A stretch of 23,528 nucleotides of DNA from CAYQPF01 sp964419225 (GTDB lineage: Bacteria > Cloacimonadota > Cloacimonadia > Cloacimonadales > CAYQPF01), in NCBI GenBank assembly GCA_964419225.1, contig CAYQPF010000078.1:1-23528 (forward strand), in the 5' to 3' direction. Each line of letters starts with the position of its first letter. Positions within the stretch are counted from its first letter, which is position 1. A program made the position numbers and the translations under genes. This document shows, in pieces, positions 1-8,900 of this stretch. Under the pieces are notes generated by a model, which was not told the origin of the DNA, made no database searches, and worked only from the letters and a program-made list of their open reading frames with translations.

Positions 1-203
1 GAGGTATCTTTATCTGACTTTTCAAAAAAGTATCTTAACATAGACAGGTTAAGAGTTTTACCGAATCTGCGGGGGCGGGGGAGAAGAATTACCTGTGAAG
101 AATTATCCCAGATTTCTTTGATCAAAAGAGATTTATCAACAAAGTAAAAGTCTTTATCAATAAATGTCTTGAAATCTGAATATCCCAGAGAGACTTTTTT
201 CAT
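1..203 (-). CDS. AAA-ATPase-like / PD-(D/E)XK nuclease family protein, 5' part only
   Basis: The first 67 codons of a gene that leaves the window at base 1. The reading begins MKKVSLGYSDFKTFIDKDF, continues through FVDKSLLIKEI, and reaches a modified Walker A-like segment PRPRRFGKTLNLSML at about residues 42-56. This order (YxDF.., FVDKS.LI, PRRFGKTL) is characteristic of the AAA-ATPase-like family (PF09820) that usually carries a C-terminal PD-(D/E)XK nuclease domain (PF08011). The start ATG at 201-203 is preceded by AAGAGG at a normal distance. The gene lies 75 bases downstream of the six-gene operon on the same strand, so it could be read through from it or have its own weak promoter in the AT-rich gap. 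The cellular role of this often multi-copy family is not established. The nuclease half is outside the window. Confidence 0.85.
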   Translation of the reverse strand, partial: MKKVSLGYSDFKTFIDKDFYFVDKSLLIKEIWDNSSQVILLPRPRRFGKTLNLSMLRYFFEKSDKDT

Positions 204-278
204 AATAACCTCTTAACTACAAAATAGAAATACCAACATAAATTGCAAGAAAATTTATCCTAATTTGGAAGTACTTAT

Positions 279-1115
279 TTAAATAAATTTATAGAATTCG
301 TCGGTACTTCTTCTTTCCGGTATATTTTTAAACTCATCCGGATAACCCAGAGGTGTTACACACGCAATATAATGATTTTGAGGTACTTCGAATAATTCTT
401 TGGTTCTGTTCATATCCATCCCCCCTATCCAGCAAGTACCGAGTCCATATGTTTCAGCAGCTAAAATAAAATGATAAGCAGCAATAGAACCATCTTCGCA
501 GATCCTCTTGGTTTTATCTGTATCAACACAGATAGCTACTGCTATTGGAGCATTCGCAATCGGCAAGGTTGATCCTTCTCGTAATCCGGAAAGCTCTTTG
601 ATTTTATCTTTATTCTCTGTTAAAACGAAGTAATAACCCTGACTGTTTCTGGCCGTGGGAGAGTATTTACATGTTTGCATGATTTGCTCGATCAATTCCC
701 TGGGAACTGGTGTATCCTGAAACTTCCTGATACTGCGTCTTGTAACAAGTAATTCCTCTCCATCCAAATAAGGTTTGAGCGGATGCATAAAAGTTTGAAA
801 CTCCAACATTCTGCCTTCAGGATCTTTAGCAAAGAAATGAAAGATATTGAACTTAGGATTTTCCTGAGGTTTCTTGAAAGAAATAGCTGATAAAGAATCA
901 TACATTTTCTCAACTTCTTCCTGTGTTTTAAAGAAAAAAGTAATTAACCCCTCATAATCCGCTTCAGGCTGCTCATGAAATCCAATAAGCAAATTTCCTT
1001 TTTTTAGGATTTTACAAACACCCTGGTCCAGCCATAATTCCATGTCAAGTTTGTTCTGATAAAAATTAACCATCGAAGCGAGCATTTTTGTGCGGAAAAA
1101 TATTATGCCTGACAT
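279..1115 (-). CDS. VOC (glyoxalase-like) domain fused to nitroreductase domain
   Basis: A 278-residue two-domain protein. Residues 1-110 look like a vicinal-oxygen-chelate domain: an N-terminal segment with FYQNKLDMEL, a strand IGFHEQ, and the closing motif DPEGRMLEFQ that normally supplies a metal-binding Glu. Residues 120-278 are a nitroreductase: RRSIRKF at 126-132 and SPTARNSQ at 152-159 are the usual FMN-contacting segments, and GLGTCWIGG is the late conserved strand. Nitroreductases are FMN-dependent NAD(P)H oxidoreductases acting on quinones, nitro compounds or flavins; VOC domains bind metals and small electrophiles. It is the last gene of the operon, 9 bases after the LEA-like gene, with AAGGAG before its ATG. 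The substrate cannot be told from sequence, and the fusion is unusual. Confidence 0.85.
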   Translation of the reverse strand: MSGIIFFRTKMLASMVNFYQNKLDMELWLDQGVCKILKKGNLLIGFHEQPEADYEGLITFFFKTQEEVEKMYDSLSAISFKKPQENPKFNIFHFFAKDPEGRMLEFQTFMHPLKPYLDGEELLVTRRSIRKFQDTPVPRELIEQIMQTCKYSPTARNSQGYYFVLTENKDKIKELSGLREGSTLPIANAPIAVAICVDTDKTKRICEDGSIAAYHFILAAETYGLGTCWIGGMDMNRTKELFEVPQNHYIACVTPLGYPDEFKNIPERRSTDEFYKFI

Positions 1116-1124
1116 ATCATCTCC

Positions 1125-2039
1125 TTATTGAGTTTCTAATTTAAAAATATTACTGGGATCTATCGAAAGCTTTCCTTGAAAATTATAGGGAATATTAATG
1201 TCCTGATTAAATAATTCTACAGAAAGATTACCCTGAGTAGTAAATTCCAGTTTCTTGGCTATTAACAGATTAAACGAGGAAATCAACATTTGCCAATTTT
1301 CGATTTGGAAGACCAATTGACCTTTTGCCTCTTTAAAATCCGGGCTGAGGGTTACCGGAGCTTTTAGTTTTCCATCACCGACAAATTTGTTATTAATGAA
1401 CAGTTTTGATTCATAGGAATTAAGTCTGGCTTTAAGGGCAAATTCATTCTCCACAGTAAAATTAAGCACAAAATGCGTTTCTGTTAAAGAGAATCTATCA
1501 ATATGAACTTTCTCCACCTGGATCAATTTCATTTTGGAAATTTGTTCTTTGATCAGACTTATGATCTTTTCTTTGAGTACTTTTTCCTTAAAAGAAATTT
1601 CCTGGGTACGATTGATAGTCAAATTTTTATTAAACAAAAGATATTTTACGTCGGCATTACCTTTAAATTTAAGAACAGCTTTACCGTCACTGATCTTCAA
1701 ATGACGTTGCACTTCAGGATTCATCAGTACTAATTCCACGGTAATCACTGCTTCTTTTTTGCCGGGTAAGGAAATTTTGCCAGGAAGAATCAAATCGCCG
1801 AGTTTAAAATTATCTGAACTATAAACACATAATTTTGGGTTTGTGATCTTGATTTTAAACATTTTATTGTTTCTGATTGTCACATCGGCTGAAACTCGTA
1901 TATCATCTTTATTCAACGTTAGTATTTTAATATTATCATATTTAATCACTTTAAGCTGTGGTAGTTTTTCTGAACATCCGGTACCCAGAAATAGAATGAA
2001 AAGCAACAAAAAGTGGTAAAGATGCTTATTTTTTTTCAT
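1125..2039 (-). CDS. LEA2/WHy-like lipoprotein
   Basis: About 304 residues starting MKKNKHLYHFLLLFILFLGTG, then Cys: a basic start, a hydrophobic stretch and a lipobox-like LGTGC, so probably a lipoprotein (Gly at -3 is not the commonest choice). The mature part is beta-rich and seems to contain two similar units of about 120 residues. Each has the pattern of LEA2/WHy domains: a strand, then an N-N or E-N turn followed by alternating hydrophobic residues (ADVTIRNNKMFKIKITNP in the first, LNFTVENEFALKARLNS in the second). The LEA2 assignment is by pattern only. The frame is open back to 2084, but a start at 2039 or 2048 gives a proper signal sequence, and GAGAG lies just upstream. The start overlaps the end of the CDF transporter gene by 14 bases, implying translational coupling. 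Function unknown; an envelope location is inferred. Confidence 0.7.
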   Translation of the reverse strand: MKKNKHLYHFLLLFILFLGTGCSEKLPQLKVIKYDNIKILTLNKDDIRVSADVTIRNNKMFKIKITNPKLCVYSSDNFKLGDLILPGKISLPGKKEAVITVELVLMNPEVQRHLKISDGKAVLKFKGNADVKYLLFNKNLTINRTQEISFKEKVLKEKIISLIKEQISKMKLIQVEKVHIDRFSLTETHFVLNFTVENEFALKARLNSYESKLFINNKFVGDGKLKAPVTLSPDFKEAKGQLVFQIENWQMLISSFNLLIAKKLEFTTQGNLSVELFNQDINIPYNFQGKLSIDPSNIFKLETQ

Positions 2040-2976
2040 GTTTATCATGGCATCTCTCAGTGGGATGGTAATGCACGATAACATGTCTTAAGGCCGGGAA
2101 TGAATGATACAATTTTTCTTCAAGCTGATCAGCAACTTTGTCACCTTCAGAAACTGTTAAATCACCATTGATGCCTATAATTAAATTAAGAGTGAAGTAA
2201 GGTCCAAAACGCTGTGATCTGATGGTTTCCAACTTTTCAATCTTTTTGAAAGAATAAACAAGATTGGAAACTTCTTCTTCCAGTTCAGGTTCCAGAATAT
2301 TGTCCATGAGAGAAGCAGAAGAATCTTTGATTATTTCGATACCTGTTTTGAGAATAAACAGAGCTACTACACCGCCTGCTAATGGATCGACCCAGTAATA
2401 TCCAAAAAGAGAAAAGGTGATGCCAATGAAAGCAGCTGAAGATGCCATAATGTCGTTCAAATGGTCGGATGCTAAGGCTGTAATAGCCGGGTTTTTGATT
2501 TTCTTGCCAACTCTTTTTGTATAAATTGTGAGATATATTTTTGTGATTATTGTCAGGAAGGCAATGATCAATGCTATCGGAAGAGCGGCTTGGAGATCGG
2601 TCTTACCTGTCATATAGTCAAATACATTATTCGCTGCATCCCAGAATATTGCAATTGCCGTTGTAATAATGAAGGCACCTACAGTTATAGCTGCAATGTT
2701 CTCTAATTGTCTGTGACCATAAGGGTGTTCATGATCGGCCGGCTTATCTGCCATCTTCAAAAATACTTTAACTACTACATAATATGCTACATCTGATGTA
2801 GAATTAATACCATCTGCTAATAATGACGGACTGTGGGCAAAAATGCCCGTAAATGTTTTGAATAGTGCTAAAACAATATTGGCAAAAAGACCAAGATTAA
2901 CAGCTAAATGAGCTTTTTTTGCAAACTCAATTTCATTCGGCAAATGGGAATTTGTGTTCTGTGGATTATTTAACAT
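2026..2976 (-). CDS. CDF family metal cation exporter, probably Mn(II)-type
   Basis: 316 residues with the cation diffusion facilitator layout: about six membrane helices (residues 25-200), the cytosolic motif HEHPYGHRQLE at 82-92, and a C-terminal ferredoxin-like domain ending LRHVIVHYHP. These proteins exchange cytoplasmic divalent metal for protons at the inner membrane. The transport site reads N58-x3-D62 in helix 2 (NSTSD) and D171-x3-D175 in helix 5 (DHLND). Zn exporters normally have His in these quartets; an N,D,D,D set is known from Mn exporters such as pneumococcal MntE, so Mn(II) efflux is inferred. The start overlaps the SLOG gene's end by 11 bases, and its own end overlaps the LEA-like gene, so the three are probably translated together. 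The family call is firm; the metal is not. Confidence 0.92.
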   Translation of the reverse strand: MLNNPQNTNSHLPNEIEFAKKAHLAVNLGLFANIVLALFKTFTGIFAHSPSLLADGINSTSDVAYYVVVKVFLKMADKPADHEHPYGHRQLENIAAITVGAFIITTAIAIFWDAANNVFDYMTGKTDLQAALPIALIIAFLTIITKIYLTIYTKRVGKKIKNPAITALASDHLNDIMASSAAFIGITFSLFGYYWVDPLAGGVVALFILKTGIEIIKDSSASLMDNILEPELEEEVSNLVYSFKKIEKLETIRSQRFGPYFTLNLIIGINGDLTVSEGDKVADQLEEKLYHSFPALRHVIVHYHPTERCHDKHEKK

Positions 2977-3310
2977 TAATTATTTTAACGGATTTTCCTT
3001 TTTTCCGGGCATATGTGATCATCTTGCCTACATCGTCATTACTACCATTCCAGAAAGCAATAATCTTGTCACTGTAATCGACGATCAAATTATTAGTCAA
3101 GCTGGCAGCCAATCTGCCGTGTTTGATAAAGTCCGGATTAAAGGGTACTGTGTCAATTTTAAATCTCATTGCAAATTTCTTCACCATATGACCTACGCCA
3201 AGACCACCAATAAAATTGAGTTTACTGATATTTAGAACTTCTTTATTTAATTCAAATTCCAATAAAGTGGAATCATCAAATCCCGGACTGGCAACAACAG
3301 CTACTTTCAT
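2966..3310 (-). CDS. DUF2493/SLOG-type nucleotide-binding protein
   Basis: A 114-residue single-domain protein. The order is an N-terminal strand MKVAVVAS, a strand followed by a glycine-rich turn IGGLGVG at about 34-40, a strand and loop TVPFNPDFIKHG, then a strand IIAFWNGSNDDVGKM and a helix with ARKKGKSVKIINV. This matches the YspA-like DUF2493 branch of the SLOG superfamily (Rossmannoid folds proposed to bind nucleotide-derived ligands), in which the conserved tail is typically IAFW.G.S.G...MI..A...G. The usual D/R residues after the GG turn are not all conserved. AGGAGT precedes the ATG. It sits in the operon directly before, and overlapping, the metal exporter gene, so a sensing or regulatory tie to metal export is conceivable but not shown. 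Confidence 0.72.
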   Translation of the reverse strand: MKVAVVASPGFDDSTLLEFELNKEVLNISKLNFIGGLGVGHMVKKFAMRFKIDTVPFNPDFIKHGRLAASLTNNLIVDYSDKIIAFWNGSNDDVGKMITYARKKGKSVKIINVK

Positions 3311-3378
3311 TTAAAACTCCTGCTTTAAACCTACTTAAGAGACCTTCTTTATTTGCCCCTCAACCTTCATTTATCAGG

Positions 3379-4233
3379 TTAAATAAATACAACACCCTCA
3401 GAAAGAAGGTATGCTTTACCAAATATTTCTAATCTTCCTTTGTCTGTCAATTGTAATTTTAAAATTCCGCCTCTTTGTGAACATTGATATGCTAATAAAT
3501 CAGTTTTACAAAGCAATTGTGACCAGTAAACAGCGAGTGCAGTGTGTGTCGAACCTGTTACAGGATCTTCATTTACTCCTTCCCAGGGAGCAAAACAACG
3601 AGATAAAAAATCGTATTTATGATAAGCAGTATCTAATTCTGAGATAGGCTGTGCCGTTAATACCAGGCTTTCCATGCCCTTAATCTTTAATTCCTGTAAT
3701 TTAGTGAAATCGGGCCTGATATCAATTAAATCAACTGGTTCTGATAAATGCAAAATTAAATTCTTTGTGTTGTGTGCTAAAAATGCCTGAATGACTTTTT
3801 CTTTACTTAAATTCAGCACTTTTAAGAGCTTTTGAGGTTTGGGAATGAATTTAATTGTATCAATAGGGAAATCCATTATCAACCATTCATCCTTTTTTTC
3901 TACAAAAAGAGAACCGCTTTTTGTGAGGAATTCCAGCTTTGGATTTTCATTCTTTAATAAATCAAAAAGAACTTTTGCAGTGGCTAATGTGGCATGACCA
4001 CAAAGCGGTACCTCTGTTTTGGGTGTAAACCAGCGTAAACTGAACTGATTTGCTTTTTTGATGTTCATCTTATCCAAAGGTCGCACAAATGCTGTTTCCG
4101 AAAGATTCATTTCAGCAGCAAAACTTTGCATTAAGGCATCATCGAGATCACAATCAAGAATGCAAACTTTTGCCGGATTGCCTTTAAAAGGCTTTTCACT
4201 AAATGCATCCACATGAAATATCTTAAAAAACAT
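3379..4233 (-). CDS. PhzF family isomerase
   Basis: 284 residues, the usual length of the PhzF family (diaminopimelate-epimerase fold, two similar halves). The N-terminal half has the family opening VDAF...PFKGNPAKVCIL and the acid NLSETAF, where Glu46 matches the catalytic Glu45 of Pseudomonas PhzF. RWFTPKTEVPLCGHATLA at about 87-104 and EDPVTGSTHTALAVYW near 235 are the two glycine-rich substrate loops. PhzF itself isomerises dihydro-3-hydroxyanthranilate in phenazine synthesis, but most relatives act on unknown small acids, and no other phz gene is present here. The gene follows the aspartase-like gene by 12 bases, so it may act on a related amino-acid-derived metabolite. Family call secure; substrate unknown. 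Confidence 0.93.
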   Translation of the reverse strand: MFFKIFHVDAFSEKPFKGNPAKVCILDCDLDDALMQSFAAEMNLSETAFVRPLDKMNIKKANQFSLRWFTPKTEVPLCGHATLATAKVLFDLLKNENPKLEFLTKSGSLFVEKKDEWLIMDFPIDTIKFIPKPQKLLKVLNLSKEKVIQAFLAHNTKNLILHLSEPVDLIDIRPDFTKLQELKIKGMESLVLTAQPISELDTAYHKYDFLSRCFAPWEGVNEDPVTGSTHTALAVYWSQLLCKTDLLAYQCSQRGGILKLQLTDKGRLEIFGKAYLLSEGVVFI

Positions 4234-4245
4234 GATTCCTCCTAA

Positions 4246-5575
4246 TTAAAACCCCAATTGGTACATTCTCTTCGGGGATAGCAGATCTTTCAGTTCATCA
4301 GAACTGAAAATCTTCTCTTCCAAGATGATTTCTGAAAGTGATTTACCGTCTGCTTGTCCTTTCTTTATTAACTCATCAACTTTCTCATATCCCAGAACCG
4401 GCACAAGAATTGTCGCAAGTGACTTGCTTTTCTCTACATTCTTCAGACAATTTTCGGCATTGGCCTTTATCCCTGAAAGACATTTATCAGACAACATGTT
4501 CGTCGCGTTCTTCAGAAGTGTAAGAGACTGTAAAATATTATGTGCCAGTAGTGGCAAAAATTGATTCAACTCCAACTGACCCATTGCTGCCACCAAAGTG
4601 ATCGTACTGTCATTACCCATAACCTGCAAAGCACATTGTGCTACAGACTCCAGAATCACCGGATTGACCTTTCCCGGCATGATAGTTGAACCTGCTTGTC
4701 TGACAGGTAAAGAGATCTCCGCTATTCCACCATCAGGACCCATACTCAGCAACCGTAAATCATTGGAGATCTTGAACAGGTTAACTGCATAAGTTTTCAG
4801 CATACCCGAAACTTCTGCAAAACTATCCATATTCTGGGTATTATCAACCANNNNNNNNNNCAGCTCTGGATACACTTAAACCTGTGAGTTCCCTGAGCTT
4901 TTCTGTCACTCTGAAAATATAATTACGGGGAGCCCCAAGCCCTGTACCAATAGCGGTTCCTCCCAAGTTTACTGTTTTTATCCTTTCTCTGCATTTGAAG
5001 ATTCGCCATCTGTCCCGGGAAAAAGCTTCAGCATAAGCTCCAAAACTCATGCCAAGTGTCATCGGTAAAGCATCCTGCAATTCTGTTCGCCCAAGTTTTA
5101 TGATATCTCTGAATTCAATTTCCTTAGTCTGTGTTATTTCCTGCAAATATGAAACATCATTCTCTAATTGTTTGAGCATTGTTAAAATCGATACTTTTAG
5201 GGCTGTCGGATAAACATCATTCGTTGACTGATGCATGTTCACATCATCGAGAGGAGAAATTTCCAATCCGGATCTTTCTGATGCAATATTGGCAATAATT
5301 TCGTTGAAATTCATATTTGTAGAAGTTCCTGCTCCACCCTGAAAGGCATCCAGACAAAATTGTTCATGATGCATACCTTGCAAGATTTCATCACAAACTG
5401 CAATCATGGGAATCGCTTTTTCTGAGGATAGAAAACCCAACTCCTGGTTGATCAATGCTGCTGCTTTCTTTACCTGGGCAAAAGCAATAATAAACGTTGC
5501 AGGCATTTTATTGGAAGAAACAGGGAAATTCTCCAGTGCTAATTTAGTTTGCTCTCCATAATACATTTTATTCAT
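4246..5575 (-). CDS. aspA: Aspartate ammonia-lyase-like enzyme (aspartase/fumarase superfamily), interrupted by an assembly gap
   Basis: Two reading segments, 4861-5575 and 4246-4850, belong to one gene split by ten Ns. Family landmarks in order are YYGEQT and ENFP at the N-terminus, GGAGTSTNMN (the aspartase rather than fumarase form of this loop), QSTNDVYPTALK, GGTAIGTGLGAP, and the signature GSTIMPGKVNP, whose first Ser is the expected catalytic base. Aspartase converts L-aspartate reversibly to fumarate and ammonia in the cytoplasm as a homotetramer. The product, about 445 residues, is shorter than the usual 465-480 because it begins at YYG and lacks the common RxExDxLG leader. The start is well supported: a stop codon lies directly upstream, with GAGG before the ATG. 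The frame change across the Ns is a scaffold artefact. First gene of the operon; fumarase activity cannot be excluded. Confidence 0.85.
4851..4860. other. Assembly gap (ten Ns) inside the aspA-like gene
   Basis: Ten ambiguous bases, evidently a fixed-length placeholder. Relatives of this enzyme read A-E-D-L-V-D here. The left flank ends in the Ala codon plus G, and the right flank begins TG then GTT GAT (Val-Asp). Filling in that motif needs only six bases, which also restores a single reading frame. With ten bases the frames disagree. Confidence 0.97.
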
Positions 5576-5606
5576 TTATCCTCTATCTTGCTCTTATTTT
5601 AACTAT

Positions 5607-5635
5607 ATGATAATATAAAAATATTCTTTTGGCAA
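5607..5635 (-). promoter_or_regulatory. Sigma70-type promoter of the aspA-like operon
   Basis: On the minus strand TTGCCA (5630-5635) and TATCAT (5607-5612) are separated by exactly 17 bases, each five of six matches to the sigma70 consensus. Transcription would begin near 5600, about 25 bases before the ATG at 5575. Found by eye. Confidence 0.6.
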
Positions 5636-5852
5636 ATTAAGTGTTTCAGATCTTAACCACCATTTCATTGGAATTACAGAACAACGACCATATCAGTGTA
5701 CTTCAAGTAAAATAATTATCGCAGTCTGTCGCTATATGGAAGACAACCGGATAACAGAGAGGAAACCAAAGAACTGCAAATGACATTTCTCGAAGCGAGC
5801 TCAATCTATTTGCCAACCTTTCTGAAGTGCATAACAACCTCTCAGAGAAGTC

Positions 5853-5883
5853 AAAAGCCATCCAGTGAAGCTGAATGGCTTTT
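5853..5883 (-). terminator. Terminator-like hairpin after the giant secreted protein gene
   Basis: AAAAGCCA (5853-5860) pairs with TGGCTTTT (5876-5883). The stem continues inward with TCCAG against CTGAA (one mismatch) around a five-base loop: 13 pairs with one mismatch in all. On the minus strand, the sense of the gene ending at 5902, it ends in TTTT. The T tract is short, so it may be a weak intrinsic terminator. Confidence 0.55.
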
Positions 5884-5901
5884 AACTTCATTATCTCTCA
5901 G

Positions 5902-8900
5902 TTATTCTCTTGATTTATTCCTATTTACAGACCTGATGAGAGAAGTACCATCTCCTACTGTCACCCGGTAGAATTTACAGGATGCCGAAGTATTCGGATC
6001 ATTCCAGGATGTAGTTGTCAGGTTTGCTGCCTCCACCACCCATCCATCAGGAAAAACAGCATTCAGGTCAGTGGAACTGTAAACTGTATATGCAATACTT
6101 CTGATATTGATAGGCACAGCATCCCATGAAATCATCACCCCGGTTGCAGCTCTGGCAATGGTAATATTCTGCGGTGGTATCAAGGTTATGAATTGCTGAA
6201 CTGCTGACCAATCAGATTCAGCTGACTCATCATCTATCGTTTTAACCCGATAATAGTAACGGTATCCTGAAATAAGCGGATTCATAACATGGACAAAAGT
6301 CTGTCCAAATTCTGTAAGAAGTGTATAAACAGGATTTTGAAAAGTGTTGCTTGTATCCAGTTCGACACAATACTTCAAATGATCGGAATTATCACTCAAA
6401 TCGGGATCAGAAGCATTATTCCAGGAGATAATAGGAGTAAGACCGGAAATCATATTTCCATTTTCAGGAGAAAAACCGTTTTCAGGTGCTTCTGGTGCAG
6501 TATTGATCTTGTTGAAGAAGAAGTGTGCAGAACCATCAGTGAAAATAGATTCCCAACCGTTATTGTAAACTGGTCTCATTCTCCAGTAATATACAGTATT
6601 ATCGATCAAGCCGGCATAATCTGGTAGTTCATTAAGTATAACTCCGGCGTATAAATTGACAGATCTTGAGTTGGGCATAAGAACGTTGTCATCTACTTCC
6701 GGGCTTAAGAAATCGGGGTTATTATCGATCTGAATCTGGTAGCTGGAAATCAAACTCAGGTTGTTTGTCTGCCACAACAAGTTTCCGGAAGGCTTCAGTT
6801 CAGCCTCATTAAGCAATGTGGGATACCTTACAGCTCCAAAGGATTTTTCCGTTGCAAAAGCAGATCCGACAAAGCCATTGTCAACCGCCTGGACACTCCA
6901 GTAATAAGAACAAATTTGATAGGCCGAAGGTGCTGTAGTACTCAGGTTCATTGTCCAAGTATTATTGTGGTATTGGTTACCTGATTTGGCAATTTTCCTC
7001 CAGCCATCAGTTTGAGCCATAGAGGGCAGTAAATTATTCAAACCTTGAGCTGTTCCTACTCGCAGATTGTATGTTAGTGCTGATGTTGGTGTCTGATTGT
7101 CGGTGGAAGAATTCCAACTGAAAGTAACTGTCGAATCTGTGCATACAGTCACTAATCCGGTAGGAACTGTAGGCTTCGTATTGGCTGTGCTGACATTATT
7201 ATGGAATATTTTGGAAATCCTATTCACACCACTATTGTCGGTAGTGCCTGTAAGGAGGATATCCAGGACTCCATCTTTGTCGTAATCACCTAAAGCGAGA
7301 TTGCTTGACCAAACAGCTGGCAATATAGTATTTATCTCTGTGAAGGAGTCGTTATTTCTATGATAAATTTTAGTAATACTCGTAGGGAATTGCGTTAGCC
7401 CGGTTATGATAATTTCCAGAGAACCATCGTTATCAAGGTCAGCCCAGGCTGTACTGCCATAATAAATTCCAGGTAACCCGGCATTAATATTTACGAAAAC
7501 CGAGTTATCATTACGATATACATAAGTAATATTATTGCCAGAGTAATCTGTTTCGCCTGAGATTAAAATATCCAAGTCACCATCGTTATCATAATCACCC
7601 CAGTCAACATTGCCTTCATACACTCCTGTTAATCCTGCATTTATATCTGTGAATACCCGATTAAAGCCTGTGGACTGATCATTACGATATATTTTGGTTA
7701 TGGCATTACCGCTATAATCCAAACCACACATCAAAACATCCAGATCGCCATCATTATCATAATCGCCCCAGGCAGCGTGCCCTATTTCGACTCCCGTCAA
7801 ACCTGCATTTATGTCAGTGAATACCCGATTTGAACCTGTAGAGGGATCATTACGATAGATTCGCGTAATGCAATAATAACTATCGTTTCCTGCGATCAAA
7901 ATATCCTGATCTCCATCGTTATCATAATCGCCCCAGGTTATACAACCTGAACTGACACCCTGCAGTCCGGCGTTAATATCGGTAAAAGTTCTTCCTGAGC
8001 CGGTAGCAGGATCATTACGATAAATACAGCTAATATTATTATATGCATTTGTTGTTCCTGCAAGTAAGATATCCAAGTCACCATCATTATCATAATCACA
8101 CCATTCTACACTACTGTATTTAACCCCTGGTAGTCCTGCATTTATGTCCACGAATACACCGGCATCATTCCGATAAATACGGGAAATGTTAACAGAATTT
8201 GTTTCTCCTGTGATCAGAACATCCAAATCACCATCATTATCATAATCCCCCCAGGCCACACTACCCCAACTGACACCTACCAAAGCTGAGGTTATATCGT
8301 CGTAAACCTGACAATGAATGTTTTGCTCCGGAGCAAAAGCAGAACCGGCGAAACTGTTGTCAATCGCCTGCACACTCCAGTAATAATTACCGCCTGGAAG
8401 ATTTAACGACCACTCGGTGTTACTGTTCAGACTGCCTGCTTTAGGAATTTTTCTCCAGCCATCGCTTAGTGACATGGAAGAAAAGACATCATCAGCACCA
8501 GGTGTTGTGCCTATCCGGAGATTATAAGTCAGTCCTGCTGATGGAGTTTGTTCATCTGTGGCAGCATTCCAACTGAAGGTAATCTTTGTTCCGGAAACAA
8601 CAGCCTGCAAGTTTGTTGGGGCTGTGGGAGCAGTATTTGCAACAGTAATGTCATTACGAAGAATTCTGGTTATAAGGCTGGAGGCAGATATAACACCGAA
8701 AGAGAGAATATCCAGATCCCCATCGTTATCATAATCGCCCCAGTTCACGACACAGTTGGATATACCCGGGATATCTGCGTTTATATCTGAAAAAACCCGT
8801 TCTGAACCTGAAGAAAGATCATTACGATAGATTTTAGTAATTCGGGTATGATCTAGCGTATTTCCACTCAGCAATACATCCAAGTCACCATCATTATCAA

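Larger units (their letters stand above)
5576..5901. other. Intergenic region between the giant secreted protein gene and the aspA-like operon
   Basis: 326 bases with no credible gene. The part next to 5575 holds the operon promoter and ribosome-binding site; the part next to 5901 holds the terminator-like hairpin. Between about 5640 and 5850 I see nothing recognisable. Short open frames on both strands here lack ribosome-binding sites and family resemblance. Confidence 0.7.

Noticed and set aside
2037..2084. LEA-like gene starting at 2084
   Set aside because: It would place 15 non-signal residues before a normal lipoprotein signal and lengthen the overlap with the transporter gene.
3379..4233. 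Evidence for phenazine biosynthesis from the PhzF-type gene
   Set aside because: No other phz gene is nearby, and most PhzF relatives are not phenazine enzymes.
4844..4875. Frameshift between the two halves of the aspA-like gene
   Set aside because: It coincides exactly with the ten Ns; a placeholder gap of arbitrary length explains the frame change.
5703..5971. Short open frames in the 5576-5901 spacer and overlapping the end of the giant gene
   Set aside because: No ribosome-binding site and no family resemblance; composition fits chance frames.
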